Origin: Bacillus pumilus
GTDB taxonomy: Bacteria > Bacillota > Bacilli > Bacillales > Bacillaceae
Length of the DNA stretch: 64,000 bases
NCBI RefSeq assembly: GCF_002744245.1
Contig: NZ_NKHG01000112.1
Coordinates: 62,001 to 126,000 of the forward strand
Direction: 5' to 3'
Positions within the stretch are counted from its first letter, which is position 1; every line of letters starts with the position of its first letter. Position numbers and translations under genes: made by a program. Below the pieces are notes generated by a model that did not search any database, had not been told where the DNA came from, and worked only from the letters and a program-made list of their open reading frames with translations. This document shows positions 27,211 to 35,446 of the stretch, piece after piece.

Positions 27211-28413
27211 ATGCAAATGGGTGATACAGTATTTATGTTCTTCTGCGCACTACTCGTGTGGTTAATGACACCGGGTTTAGCCTTATTTTACGGAGGACTT
27301 GTGAAAAACGTGTTAAGCACGACAATGCACAGCTTAACATCACTAGCCATTGTCTCTATCGTCTGGATTGTGTTTGGCTATTCACTGGCTTTTGCGCCAG
27401 GCAATGCATGGATCGGAGGCTTTGACTGGGTTGGGCTAAAAGGCGTTGGCTTTGAGCCCGGTTCATATAGCGATACCATTCCACATTCATTATTCATGAT
27501 GTTCCAAATGACCTTTGCCGTCTTAACAACAGCCATCATCTCGGGCGCATTCGCTGAACGTATTCGTTACTCAGCAGTGGTCGTGTTTACGCTCCTTTGG
27601 GTCACATTTGTATACGCTCCAGTCGCACACTGGGTATGGGGCGGCGGTTGGATTGGAGAAATGGGTGCGCTTGACTTCGCTGGCGGAAACGTAGTTCACA
27701 TTTCATCCGGTGTTGCTGGTCTCATCATTGCAATTGTTCTTGGGAAGCGAAAAGAAGCAGCAAGTTCTTCCCCACATAACTTGATCTACACACTTCTTGG
27801 TGGTGCTGTCATCTGGTTTGGCTGGTTCGGCTTTAACGTTGGAAGTGCCCTGACTTTAGACAGCGTCGCCATGTTTGCCTTTATCAACACCAATACAGCA
27901 GCTGCCGCAGGAATCATCGGCTGGCTGTTAGTAGAGTGGATGATCAACAAAAAACCAACGATGCTCGGCGCCATCTCTGGAGCCATTTCAGGTCTTGTGG
28001 CCATTACACCAGCCGCAGGCTTTGTCACACCTTTTGCTTCTATTATTATAGGAATCATTGGTGGAATCGTTTGTTTCTGGGGAGTCTTCTCACTCAAAGC
28101 CAAATTCGGCTATGACGATGCGCTGGATGCATTCGGCCTTCACGGAATTGGCGGTACTTGGGGAGGAATCGCAACAGGACTTTTCGCAACAACATCTGTC
28201 AATGACGGCGGAGCGAATGGTTTATTTTACGGAGATCCAAGCTTACTTTGGAAACAAATTGTCGCCATTGTCGCCACTTACGCCTTTGTTGCGGTTGTGA
28301 CATACGTGATCATGAAAGTGGTCAATATCTTCTTCAAGATTCGTGCAACCGAAGAAGAAGAATCCGTGGGTCTTGATTTAACCATGCACGGGGAAAAAGC
28401 ATATCAAGATTAA
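27211..28413 (+). CDS. amtB: Ammonium transporter AmtB (NrgA)
   Basis: A 400-residue Amt/Rh channel with 11 membrane segments that takes up ammonium at low nitrogen. MQMGDTVFMFFCALLVWLMT is the conserved N-terminus; the signature FAERIRY and twin pore histidines (VAHWVWGGG, LHGIGG) are present. ATG 27211 is chosen over the upstream TTG/ATT because it matches NrgA and follows GGGGGG. Co-transcribed with the PII gene 18 bases downstream and driven by TnrA. Confidence 0.96.
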   Translation: MQMGDTVFMFFCALLVWLMTPGLALFYGGLVKNVLSTTMHSLTSLAIVSIVWIVFGYSLAFAPGNAWIGGFDWVGLKGVGFEPGSYSDTIPHSLFMMFQMTFAVLTTAIISGAFAERIRYSAVVVFTLLWVTFVYAPVAHWVWGGGWIGEMGALDFAGGNVVHISSGVAGLIIAIVLGKRKEAASSSPHNLIYTLLGGAVIWFGWFGFNVGSALTLDSVAMFAFINTNTAAAAGIIGWLLVEWMINKKPTMLGAISGAISGLVAITPAAGFVTPFASIIIGIIGGIVCFWGVFSLKAKFGYDDALDAFGLHGIGGTWGGIATGLFATTSVNDGGANGLFYGDPSLLWKQIVAIVATYAFVAVVTYVIMKVVNIFFKIRATEEEESVGLDLTMHGEKAYQD

Positions 28414-28431
28414 AGAAAAAGGGGTGTCTCT

Positions 28432-28779
28432 ATGAGTAAAATGTATAAAGTGGAAATTGTCACACGTCCAGCTAATTTTGAAACATTAAAGGTGGAGCTT
28501 GGAAAAATCGGTGTCACCTCTATTACCTTTTCAAATGTACATGGCTGCGGCTTACAAAAGGGACATACAGAGCTATACCGCGGCGTCAAAAAAGAAAGCA
28601 ACGTTTACGAACGTTTAAAGATCGAAATCGTCCTAAGCAAAGTACCTGTCGAACAGGTCGTTGAAACAGCGCAGAAGGTACTTCGAACAGGCGAACCAGG
28701 GGATGGGAAAATGTTTATATATGAAATAGAAAATACAATTAACATCCGGACAGGTGAAGAAGGACCTTCCGCCTTATAG
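28432..28779 (+). CDS. glnK: PII-like nitrogen regulator GlnK (NrgB)
   Basis: A 115-residue PII protein; the T-loop region reads TELYRGVKKESNVYERL. As in B. subtilis NrgB the T-loop carries Tyr. It binds AmtB and TnrA according to nitrogen and ATP state. Strong ribosome site AAAGGGG before the ATG; terminator follows. Confidence 0.93.
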   Translation: MSKMYKVEIVTRPANFETLKVELGKIGVTSITFSNVHGCGLQKGHTELYRGVKKESNVYERLKIEIVLSKVPVEQVVETAQKVLRTGEPGDGKMFIYEIENTINIRTGEEGPSAL

Positions 28780-28782
28780 TAC

Positions 28783-28806
28783 ATCCTCCGCCAGATGGCG
28801 GAGGAT
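28783..28806 (+). terminator. amtB-glnK terminator
   Basis: ATCCTCCGCC pairs with GGCGGAGGAT, followed by CTTTTT. Confidence 0.92.
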
Positions 28807-28826
28807 CTTTTTAAGACAGAAAAAAA

Positions 28827-28852
28827 CCTCTGCGTACACATATACACAGAGG
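28827..28852 (-). terminator. spoIIQ terminator
   Basis: On the minus strand CCTCTG pairs with CAGAGG and inner TGTA/TACG bases extend it, followed by seven T. Confidence 0.75.
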
Positions 28853-28865
28853 AGCTTCCAAGACA

Positions 28866-29762
28866 TTAAGATTGTTTTGTTTCTTCTAACTGACTGCTGT
28901 CTTTAGAGGAATCTGAAGACTTTTCTTGATCAGAGGATTTCCCCTTCTCATCAGACTTTTCTTCAGGTTTTTCTCCAGCCGGCTCTTTGGCCTTATCTTC
29001 AGCAGCAGGTTCCTTCGTTTTGTCATCAGCTTTTGGCTGAGCAGGTTCTTTCGCTTCTTCCGTCACTTCTTGTGCTGCTTTTTCAATAGTCGAAACAGGC
29101 TTATCAATGAAGCTAAGGGGATTTAGCGCTAAACCTTCCATACGAATTTCGAAATGGACGTGATTTCCACTTTCTGCACCATACAGATTTTTACCAGAAG
29201 CACCGATGACATCATTCTGCTTCACTTCATCGCCTTCTTTTACTTTTACTTGAGACAACGATTGATAAACAGTTGACACTCCATCTTCATGTTCAATTTC
29301 AACGACGTGACCGAGAACTGGATCTTTTTTGGCTTGAACCACCGTTCCACTAAGAGCAGCTGTGACATCAAACACTTTGCCATCTTTATCTGCAAGATCA
29401 ATACCTTTACTTAAGGTATAGGTGTTATTATAGTTTACAAGTGCTGCTTCTTTCTCTTTTTGATCAGCATCTGCTTCATAGAACTTTTTCACGACAGAAA
29501 CATTATCAGAATTCTGGACTGGCATTGCAACATTTTCAATTGACTTTCCAACTTCAACGGCATCATCACGCTGTTCTTGTCCTGTTTGATTTCCATCAGA
29601 TAGTTGGTCTTTCACATCTTTTGATACAGCTTGATACCAAAGAACTGCTGTTAATACGACCGCTGCGCTGACCAAGTAAATAGCAGGGAATACCCAGCGC
29701 TTACGGAAAAATTGCTGAACTTTTGTGATTTTGGAAGTACGTTTCTTTTCTTCCTCTCTCAT
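28866..29762 (-). CDS. spoIIQ: Forespore engulfment protein SpoIIQ
   Basis: A 298-residue bitopic protein: cytoplasmic N-terminus, one membrane helix at about residues 22-44, then an extracellular degenerate LytM/M23 domain. The first zinc ligand of LytM (HxGxD) is replaced by Ser in SKGIDLAD, while NHVHFEIR is kept, so it cannot be an active peptidase, as in B. subtilis. It pairs with SpoIIIAH across the septum. The last ~65 residues are a Lys/Glu/Ser-rich tail. GAGGTGATG precedes the ATG. Confidence 0.95.
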   Translation of the reverse strand: MREEEKKRTSKITKVQQFFRKRWVFPAIYLVSAAVVLTAVLWYQAVSKDVKDQLSDGNQTGQEQRDDAVEVGKSIENVAMPVQNSDNVSVVKKFYEADADQKEKEAALVNYNNTYTLSKGIDLADKDGKVFDVTAALSGTVVQAKKDPVLGHVVEIEHEDGVSTVYQSLSQVKVKEGDEVKQNDVIGASGKNLYGAESGNHVHFEIRMEGLALNPLSFIDKPVSTIEKAAQEVTEEAKEPAQPKADDKTKEPAAEDKAKEPAGEKPEEKSDEKGKSSDQEKSSDSSKDSSQLEETKQS

Positions 29763-29890
29763 TTTTCATCACCTCAGCAACATTCTGAACACTTTTCAGA
29801 AAATATATACACACGAAATCATTTTTCTTTTTATTTTGCGCAATCGCATCAAATATATGTATGATGTATGAAAAAAAGATGGGGGACTTT

Positions 29891-30388
29891 ATGATGAAAA
29901 CTTTCAACCGCATTGCAACAGAAGATGATCTCAAAGCGATTGTCGATATCTACAATTCAACGATTGCTTCAAGAGAAGTGACAGCCGATACAGAACCTGT
30001 TTCAGTTGAAGACCGCCGTCAGTGGTTTTTGAATCATTCAGAGAAAAGGCCCCTCTATGTGAAAACAGATGAGAAAGGCAATATCTACGGCTGGCTCAGC
30101 TTTGAAACGTTTTACGGAAGACCTGCATACAACGGAACCGTTGAAATGAGTATTTACTTGAATCAAGACTATCGAGGAAAAGGCTTAGGCTCGCTCTTCT
30201 TACAAGAGGCGATCGAATTGGCTCCCTCATTAGGCATCAGAACATTGCTGGCCTTTATTTTCGGCCACAACGAAGCCAGCATTCGACTATTTAAAAAACA
30301 CGGATTTGAGACCTGGGGACATTTACCACGAATCGCAGAAATGGACGGCAACAGGTACGATTTAGATATCCTAGGAAAAGAATTATAA
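29891..30388 (+). CDS. ywnH: GNAT acetyltransferase YwnH (phosphinothricin/methionine-sulfoximine type)
   Basis: A 165-residue (or 164 from ATG 29894) GNAT enzyme. The stretch IYNSTIASREVTADTEPVSVEDR and the later SFETFYGRPAYNGTVE are hallmarks of the PAT/YwnH group; acetyl-CoA loop DYRGKGLGS is present. It acetylates amino-acid-like herbicides or methionine derivatives. GGGGGACTTT precedes ATGATG. Position beside spoIIQ matches B. subtilis. Confidence 0.9.
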   Translation: MMKTFNRIATEDDLKAIVDIYNSTIASREVTADTEPVSVEDRRQWFLNHSEKRPLYVKTDEKGNIYGWLSFETFYGRPAYNGTVEMSIYLNQDYRGKGLGSLFLQEAIELAPSLGIRTLLAFIFGHNEASIRLFKKHGFETWGHLPRIAEMDGNRYDLDILGKEL

Positions 30389-30424
30389 AATCAGCGTCTC
30401 ATAAAGAAAGAGACGCTGGTTTTA
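30387..30424. terminator. Bidirectional terminator at ywnH
   Basis: CAGCGTCTC pairs with GAGACGCTG, flanked by AAAA and TTTT, between convergent genes. It marks the left edge of the accessory block. Confidence 0.88.
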
Positions 30425-30952
30425 TGAAGCGTGTAACAGCTGTTCAACCTGTTTCGCATTTTGAAGAGATTTTCTTTGAAAGATCATTCCATGCTCATCA
30501 ATGAGGATCGCCTGCGGAACAACAGTTACCCCATACAGCTCCATGATTTGTGAAGAGCGCATATAGACGGCTTGGTCAGGCAGTAATTGAAGGAGCGAGG
30601 CATCATCCGCTTGTTCATCTCCATTAATAAAGATGAAATGAGCATCATCACTTGAGATTTGAAGCTGCATATCAGCTAAAATACTTTTACACGTCATACA
30701 AGTAGAATTCACAAATAACAGCATCACAGCTTTCCCATTTTGCAAGTATTCCTTTAAGATCACCTTTTCCCCTAAATGCGTATAGCTTCGAAATAACGGA
30801 GCCGGATCACCAATATCCGCTTCCTTCAATTCAATCCCATCGAGGGTTTTGATCTTATTCATAAACTTCCCGATAAACCGGGCAAGCAGAAACACCACAG
30901 CCAGCTGAGCAATGACAATCAATAACACAATGATTAATAGGATATCTGTCAT
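30422..30952 (-). CDS. Membrane-anchored thioredoxin-fold protein (MauD/TlpA-like)
   Basis: A 176-residue protein with one N-terminal membrane helix (ILLIIVLLIVIAQLAVVFLLA) and an extracellular redoxin domain; the active-site motif is CMTC in FVNSTCMTCKSIL. It starts inside the stop of the MauE-like gene (ATGA overlap), so the two are coupled. MauE-MauD pairs handle disulfide formation of exported proteins; here the likely client is the six-cysteine peptide encoded at 34396-34590. That link is inference. Confidence 0.75.
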   Translation of the reverse strand: MTDILLIIVLLIVIAQLAVVFLLARFIGKFMNKIKTLDGIELKEADIGDPAPLFRSYTHLGEKVILKEYLQNGKAVMLLFVNSTCMTCKSILADMQLQISSDDAHFIFINGDEQADDASLLQLLPDQAVYMRSSQIMELYGVTVVPQAILIDEHGMIFQRKSLQNAKQVEQLLHAS

Positions 30953-31515
30953 TTCATTTTATCTCCTTCTATAGATCCATTTTTCATATCGAACTGATCC
31001 ATCCACTTGCGCTTGAACAACATGATTTCTTGACTGATAGCTATTATGAAACAGACAGCCACTGCAATCAGAAAACAAATGATGTTTACGTGCCATGGAA
31101 TAGTATCTACATAAGCATGTGCATAAAATAACCCAATCACAAGAGACAGCATCAACACATTACGAATCACAATCCCCCAATGAAGGCGTTCGTTTTCAAG
31201 AAGGCCTCCACAGCCACACGAAATATCACGATGCCCTCTTAATAAATTGAACATGACCGCTCCAGTATAGATACATAAAAGTGCTATAAGGCCTATCGCA
31301 GGTACGAGAGACATGTTCCATAAGAACAAACCAGCGGTACAAACCAATTCAACAAACAAAAACAAATAAAACATAGGTGCTGTGAAAGAAGGTGGCAGAA
31401 GCCGATAAGCATTCATCTGTTGCACATGCGCCGTCTGTTTTCTAACTTTATCAAGACACGCACCTGCAAAAATGATTCCTAGAAAATACACACCTATGAA
31501 ATAAAAGACACTCAC
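30949..31515 (-). CDS. MauE/DoxX-type redox membrane protein
   Basis: A 188-residue protein with four to five membrane segments and the paired cysteines CGCGG (ISCGCGGLLENERLHWG), the signature of MauE-like proteins. The start is GTG 31515, after AAGGAG located in the last codons of the exporter gene, just past its stop. An upstream reading-frame extension lies inside that gene and is rejected. It probably passes electrons between membrane quinone or thioredoxin and the following redoxin. Confidence 0.75.
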   Translation of the reverse strand: MSVFYFIGVYFLGIIFAGACLDKVRKQTAHVQQMNAYRLLPPSFTAPMFYLFLFVELVCTAGLFLWNMSLVPAIGLIALLCIYTGAVMFNLLRGHRDISCGCGGLLENERLHWGIVIRNVLMLSLVIGLFYAHAYVDTIPWHVNIICFLIAVAVCFIIAISQEIMLFKRKWMDQFDMKNGSIEGDKMK

Positions 31516-31516
31516 C

Positions 31517-33316
31517 TTACACCATCTCCTTTTGTTGAAATAGTTGAGATTGTGCCTCGTAAAGCCTTTTGTACTCACCACGCAGCGCCATAAGCTCATC
31601 ATGGCTTCCCTCTTCGACAAAAGCACCATCTTTCATAACGATAATACGGTCTGCTAAGCGGGCCGCTCCCATACGATGTGTAATAAACAAAACACCTTGA
31701 TCTTGAGTCTGATCAAATAACTTTCGAATGAGTGAAATCTCCGACATAGGATCAAGGGCAGAAGTCGGTTCATCTAAAATAATAAAATCACTTTCTCTAA
31801 AAAAGGTTCTCGCCATCGCAAGCTTTTGCCATTGACCACCAGACAGTTCATGACCTTCTTCAAAAAAGCGGCCAAGCTGCGCATCATATGTTTCTTCCAT
31901 TTGATTAATTCTTTTCTCTATACCCGCTTGCCGGGCAGCTAAAATCATTCGCTCATCCTCATCTATATCGTCGATACGGCCAAACCCAATGTTTTCTTTC
32001 ACCGTGAATTCGTACTTCATAAAATCTTGAAAAAGAACGGCCATTCTAGCATGATATGTCCTTTTATTAATGGTAGAAATGGACTTGCCGTTGACTTTCT
32101 GCATATTCGGCTGATCTGGATCGTATAAGCCGGTTAAGCATTTGATCAAGGTGGTTTTACCTGATCCGTTATCCCCCACTAATGCAATACGTTCCCCTTT
32201 ATTGATATGAAAGTATATATGCTCAATAGCTGGTGTCTTCATATTCGGATAAGTAAAAGAAAGGTTTTCTAGTGTGATGGACTGAATATGCTCGATCCTC
32301 CGAAGCGATGCTGCCCCTTCAGTCTGATCATGAATTTCCTCTTCTCTCTTTTGGAATGCTCTCATTTCATCAACATAAAGGCTCGTTTCATATAAACTAG
32401 AAAATTCCCTTGTTAAATCTTGAAAACCACTTTGAATGTTTTGTACAGCTTGCAGCACTGCGACAAACGTCCCCGCTGCTAATTTTTTTTGGAAAATAAG
32501 AAAGACAATAAAAAGACCGCAGCACACATAGGCAAATGTCATGAGCAACCCGCCTGCCATCTCCCAGCGAACTTGCCGTTTGAGCAATTTATATTTCTCA
32601 TCTGCACTTTTGACATAATGACCCTTCCATTTTTGAAGAAGATAATTCCCTATTCCATATAAACGTATTTCCTTTAGAGAATCTCGTTGTGCCACAAGAT
32701 CGGACACATACATTTCTCTTCGATCATTGGCAGTTAACATGCGGTTTAACTGATAACGCGCACCTCCAAAGAAGAGTTCAATCCCCAGGACAGGTAGGGT
32801 AAATACGAACAGAATGACCGCTAATCCCCAGTGAATACCGATCATATAAATGAGAAGTGATACAACAGTAATCAGCGCGCTCACGATTGTGAAAATACTT
32901 CTGACCATACTTAGAACATGCTGATGACTGTTCATCACACGTTGACTTTCATTATAAAAAGACGGATGTTCAAACGTAATAAACGGAAGTCTTATCGCCT
33001 TTTGAAGCAATTCACCCTTTAAATGCAGGCCAATCAGATTTGTCGCTTTCTGCTGACTAAGCTGAAGAATGAACTGAAGCCCGTATCCTAAAATGACAAT
33101 GACCATTTGCAAACCAAATAACCACAAAACCTTTTGAATGTCTCCCGAAGAAGTCATAAATAAAATGATTTCATTAATCAATGTTTGAATAATCCAAACA
33201 CTAGCCAAAGGCATAAAACCAACGATCACTTGAATCAACAAGGTTAAGAGAAGATAAGAACGACTTTTTTTCCAAGTATAGGAGATTGCATAGAAACAAT
33301 GGTTCACTGTACTCAT
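31517..33316 (-). CDS. ABC exporter (fused permease-ATPase), peptide-type
   Basis: A 599-residue half-transporter: six-helix ABC membrane domain (residues ~20-310), then the ATPase with Walker A GDNGSGKTT, signature LSGGQ and Walker [13 protein letters not shown]. No C39 leader-peptidase domain precedes it, so any substrate would be processed elsewhere or not at all. ATG 33316 follows GGTGGGG. First gene of an exporter-MauE-redoxin operon divergent from the CPHC protein gene. Substrate, probably the local peptide, is inferred. Confidence 0.85.
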   Translation of the reverse strand: MSTVNHCFYAISYTWKKSRSYLLLTLLIQVIVGFMPLASVWIIQTLINEIILFMTSSGDIQKVLWLFGLQMVIVILGYGLQFILQLSQQKATNLIGLHLKGELLQKAIRLPFITFEHPSFYNESQRVMNSHQHVLSMVRSIFTIVSALITVVSLLIYMIGIHWGLAVILFVFTLPVLGIELFFGGARYQLNRMLTANDRREMYVSDLVAQRDSLKEIRLYGIGNYLLQKWKGHYVKSADEKYKLLKRQVRWEMAGGLLMTFAYVCCGLFIVFLIFQKKLAAGTFVAVLQAVQNIQSGFQDLTREFSSLYETSLYVDEMRAFQKREEEIHDQTEGAASLRRIEHIQSITLENLSFTYPNMKTPAIEHIYFHINKGERIALVGDNGSGKTTLIKCLTGLYDPDQPNMQKVNGKSISTINKRTYHARMAVLFQDFMKYEFTVKENIGFGRIDDIDEDERMILAARQAGIEKRINQMEETYDAQLGRFFEEGHELSGGQWQKLAMARTFFRESDFIILDEPTSALDPMSEISLIRKLFDQTQDQGVLFITHRMGAARLADRIIVMKDGAFVEEGSHDELMALRGEYKRLYEAQSQLFQQKEMV

Positions 33317-33414
33317 CAAACGCCCCACCTTACACCATTTAGTATAATTGACATATTTTTGATATTTATATTATGATAGCTTTGCGTAACTTCACTCTGA
33401 GAGGACGATATACG

Positions 33415-33924
33415 ATGAATTCAATCTTACTTTTACAGCTCACTCTTATTCTTTGCAGTCTTTTATTAACTGTTGGAATCATCATCTATTTAAAACAACA
33501 GATGCAGCTCATCATCTTACCCATTCAACATGTTGGACAAAAACTTGCACATCCGCTTCTCGAACAGCCATCACCCATTCATATGAATGATCTGCTACAA
33601 ACAAACAGCAAACAGCAACTCCTTATTTTCACTGACACAGCATGTCCTCACTGCATTCCATCACTTGAACAATTTCTAGAAACGAAAGAACAGCGTAAAT
33701 TAAACGTCTCATTTAGTATCTTGTTAAAGAATGGGCAAAAAGAGGATCAAGAATTATATCGTGATAACAAAACCAACATGCGTATTATCCCAGTGGACGA
33801 ACAAATGATAGATGCATTCCAGATTCAAGAGTTTCCATATTACATCATGGTAGAAGACGATGAAACAATCTCCTATGCAGCACCTTTTCCAGATGGTCTT
33901 TATTCAAGATTGCCTGCAAAATAA
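33415..33924 (+). CDS. Membrane-anchored thioredoxin-like protein (CPHC)
   Basis: A 169-residue protein with an N-terminal membrane helix (ILLLQLTLILCSLLLTVGIII) and a thioredoxin-like domain with active site CPHC in FTDTACPHCIPSL. CPHC is the DsbA-type motif, favouring an oxidase. ATG 33415 follows GAGAGGACG; an in-frame ATG 42 bases upstream has no site. It is divergent from the exporter operon; the short gap holds both promoters. A second redoxin beside CMTC suggests a two-step thiol relay. Confidence 0.75.
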   Translation: MNSILLLQLTLILCSLLLTVGIIIYLKQQMQLIILPIQHVGQKLAHPLLEQPSPIHMNDLLQTNSKQQLLIFTDTACPHCIPSLEQFLETKEQRKLNVSFSILLKNGQKEDQELYRDNKTNMRIIPVDEQMIDAFQIQEFPYYIMVEDDETISYAAPFPDGLYSRLPAK

Positions 33925-33929
33925 AGATA

Positions 33930-33969
33930 AATGAGGCATGTGAAGAGTATCAAACACACGCCTCATTTT
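33930..33969. terminator. Bidirectional terminator within the accessory block
   Basis: AATGAGGC pairs with GCCTCATT and an inner TGTG/CACA extends the stem; T-run on the plus strand, A-run on the other side. Confidence 0.85.
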
Positions 33970-33972
33970 TTA

Positions 33973-34362
33973 TTATTGTGGCTTTGGCTGATCATCCTTT
34001 TCTTTTTCCTCTACAGCGCTTTCACTAGCTTCGCTTGAAGCTGATGCTTGTTCAAACTCACTGCGAGCTTCCTTTGAAATGTCCACTTGATCACCGTGCT
34101 CATTCACAGTAATAGACGAAGAAGACTCCTCTTCTTGAACCTCTTTCTCTAGTTCCTTTAATTTAGAAACATGAAGCTCTAAATCTTTTCCTTGCTGAAC
34201 TAAAGCTAGTTGTTGAAATAATGTCTTTCTCTCTTCTGGGGAAAGATCACCTTGAACAATTTGCGCTGCTTGGGTTAAAAAAGAATTTGATGATTGACCC
34301 GCTTGACGACTGTTCGATGTCTGCATAGCATTTGTTAAAAATGAAATTGAAGATATACTCAT
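33973..34362 (-). CDS. 129-residue hydrophilic helical protein, unknown
   Basis: A protein of 129 residues without signal peptide, membrane segment or Cys. The N-terminal third is Ser/Gln-rich, the middle is a predicted amphipathic coiled coil (LEEREKTLF, KELEKEVQEEES region), and the tail is highly acidic and Ser-rich, ending PKPQ. GDQVDISKEARSEF resembles a short motif found in flagellar regulators such as FlgM, but the resemblance is weak. AGGGTGTG precedes the ATG. It follows the cysteine-rich peptide gene on the same strand; immunity or chaperone roles are open. Confidence 0.6.
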   Translation of the reverse strand: MSISSISFLTNAMQTSNSRQAGQSSNSFLTQAAQIVQGDLSPEERKTLFQQLALVQQGKDLELHVSKLKELEKEVQEEESSSSITVNEHGDQVDISKEARSEFEQASASSEASESAVEEKEKDDQPKPQ

Positions 34363-34395
34363 GCGTTCACACCCTAATAAATGAGATACCTAGAG

Positions 34396-34590
34396 TTAGC
34401 AACCGCATCTAATGCGTTCTTGGCTCGTACAAATCTCACCTGTGTCACGATCCACGTAGTAACGGAAAGTTCCAACACCTTGAAGGAAACAAGTTGGTGC
34501 TGATTTGCAAGAAGTTACCAATCTTTGCAAAATACATCTAGCAGCTGCAGGTTGAACATTGGTCATTTTGTTTAAAAAACGATCTAACAT
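34396..34590 (-). CDS. Six-cysteine 64-residue peptide, candidate bacteriocin
   Basis: ATG 34590 is six bases after GGGAGGTGG. The product has Cys at 19, 28, 34, 54, 62 and 64 (spacing C-x8-C-x5-C-x19-C-x7-C-x1-C) and ends IRCGC. The N-terminal ~18 residues lack a Sec signal and could be a leader. The C-terminal half (TFRYYVDRDTGEICTSQERI) predicts a beta hairpin, and the closing CxC recalls defensin-like CS-alpha-beta peptides and class IId laterosporulin-type bacteriocins. Nearby thiol-redox proteins and an ABC exporter fit a disulfide-bonded exported peptide. No known family is claimed. Confidence 0.65.
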   Translation of the reverse strand: MLDRFLNKMTNVQPAAARCILQRLVTSCKSAPTCFLQGVGTFRYYVDRDTGEICTSQERIRCGC

Positions 34591-34629
34591 ATGAATTCCA
34601 CCTCCCAATTTTTATGGTATTACAACACA

Positions 34630-34658
34630 ATAATAACCAAATAACAGACAGCTAACAA
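34630..34658 (-). promoter_or_regulatory. Promoter of the six-cysteine peptide gene
   Basis: Leftward: TTGTTA (34653-34658), 17 bp, TATTAT (34630-34635), 39 bases before the ATG. The whole gap from 34591 to 34879 is otherwise very AT-rich with no other feature seen. Confidence 0.5.
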
Positions 34659-34879
34659 CATATTTTGATAAATTTACTAATTATTTTTAACTATTCTTCT
34701 TATTTATGACATAATTTGTTGATAACAATTGTTACTTCTTTCTTATTCAAAAATAATTGATTTATCTATAAATAGTAAAGTGAAGATTGAGACAATTTCA
34801 ATAGATCTACATTCACTCTTCCTAAAGTACTAGCTGCTCAAGTATGATAAAGAGTGAATACATAAAGGAGTGAACACGA

Positions 34880-35311
34880 TTGCAACAAACTGAAAAAATC
34901 ATTCAATCTCTTCATTCAATAGCAAAGTGGGGAAAGGTTGGTAGTATCTTTCTCTATATTTCAGGTGGTCTATCGATTCTTATTGGATTTTGGCTTGTTC
35001 TTCCTGCTGCCCTTGGTGTTTTTCTCATGATGATGGGTATTCATGTACAGAAATCTGTGAGAGCGGCTGAACAACTAATTCAACATCCTGATACTTCTTA
35101 TGAAGATTTATTAGAACAATATGCTAAGATGATGAAAATGCAGACACTGTTTGCTATTACAAGTATTGCCGCAGTCATTCTGTCATTTATCGCAATCATT
35201 TTGACATTTATACTGATAGGTGGAATTGCCTTTTTGCAAGAGACTCCTAGTGATATCCAACTGTACGAAGGCAATTACGAACAAGAGCAAGAACTCGGTG
35301 ACTTTTATTAA
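34880..35311 (+). CDS. Small membrane protein (DUF5362-like)
   Basis: A 143-residue protein with about three to four membrane segments grouped in two hairpins (residues ~25-60 and ~88-118) and an acidic C-terminal tail. TTG at 34880 follows AAAGGAG. It is divergent from the six-cysteine peptide gene, which makes a self-immunity role possible, but similar proteins also occur as stand-alone genes in Bacillus, so this is open. Confidence 0.6.
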   Translation: MQQTEKIIQSLHSIAKWGKVGSIFLYISGGLSILIGFWLVLPAALGVFLMMMGIHVQKSVRAAEQLIQHPDTSYEDLLEQYAKMMKMQTLFAITSIAAVILSFIAIILTFILIGGIAFLQETPSDIQLYEGNYEQEQELGDFY

Positions 35312-35315
35312 AGTA

Positions 35316-35347
35316 AAGGGGTATCATATGTAAACTCGATACCCCTT
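35316..35347 (+). terminator. Terminator-like hairpin
   Basis: AAGGGGTATC pairs perfectly with GATACCCCTT; the T-tract after it is weak (CCAGTTTG). Marks the right edge of the accessory block. Confidence 0.55.
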
Positions 35348-35405
35348 CCAGTTTGTTACTTCGCATCACTAAACTTGACAATACGCTTTTATCATTTTAA
35401 AATAC

Positions 35406-35426
35406 AAATCGTAACTATTACGAATT
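35406..35426. promoter_or_regulatory. Zur box 1
   Basis: AATCGTAACTATTACGAAT matches the Bacillus Zur operator (TCGTAAT-n-ATTACGA type), with both half-sites intact, just upstream of the zinc-free L33 gene. Confidence 0.85.
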
Positions 35427-35446
35427 AAAGGAGGTCGACATCACTT

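Noticed and set aside
31517-33316. C39 peptidase-containing bacteriocin exporter
   Set aside because: No N-terminal peptidase domain is present; the membrane domain starts almost at residue 20.
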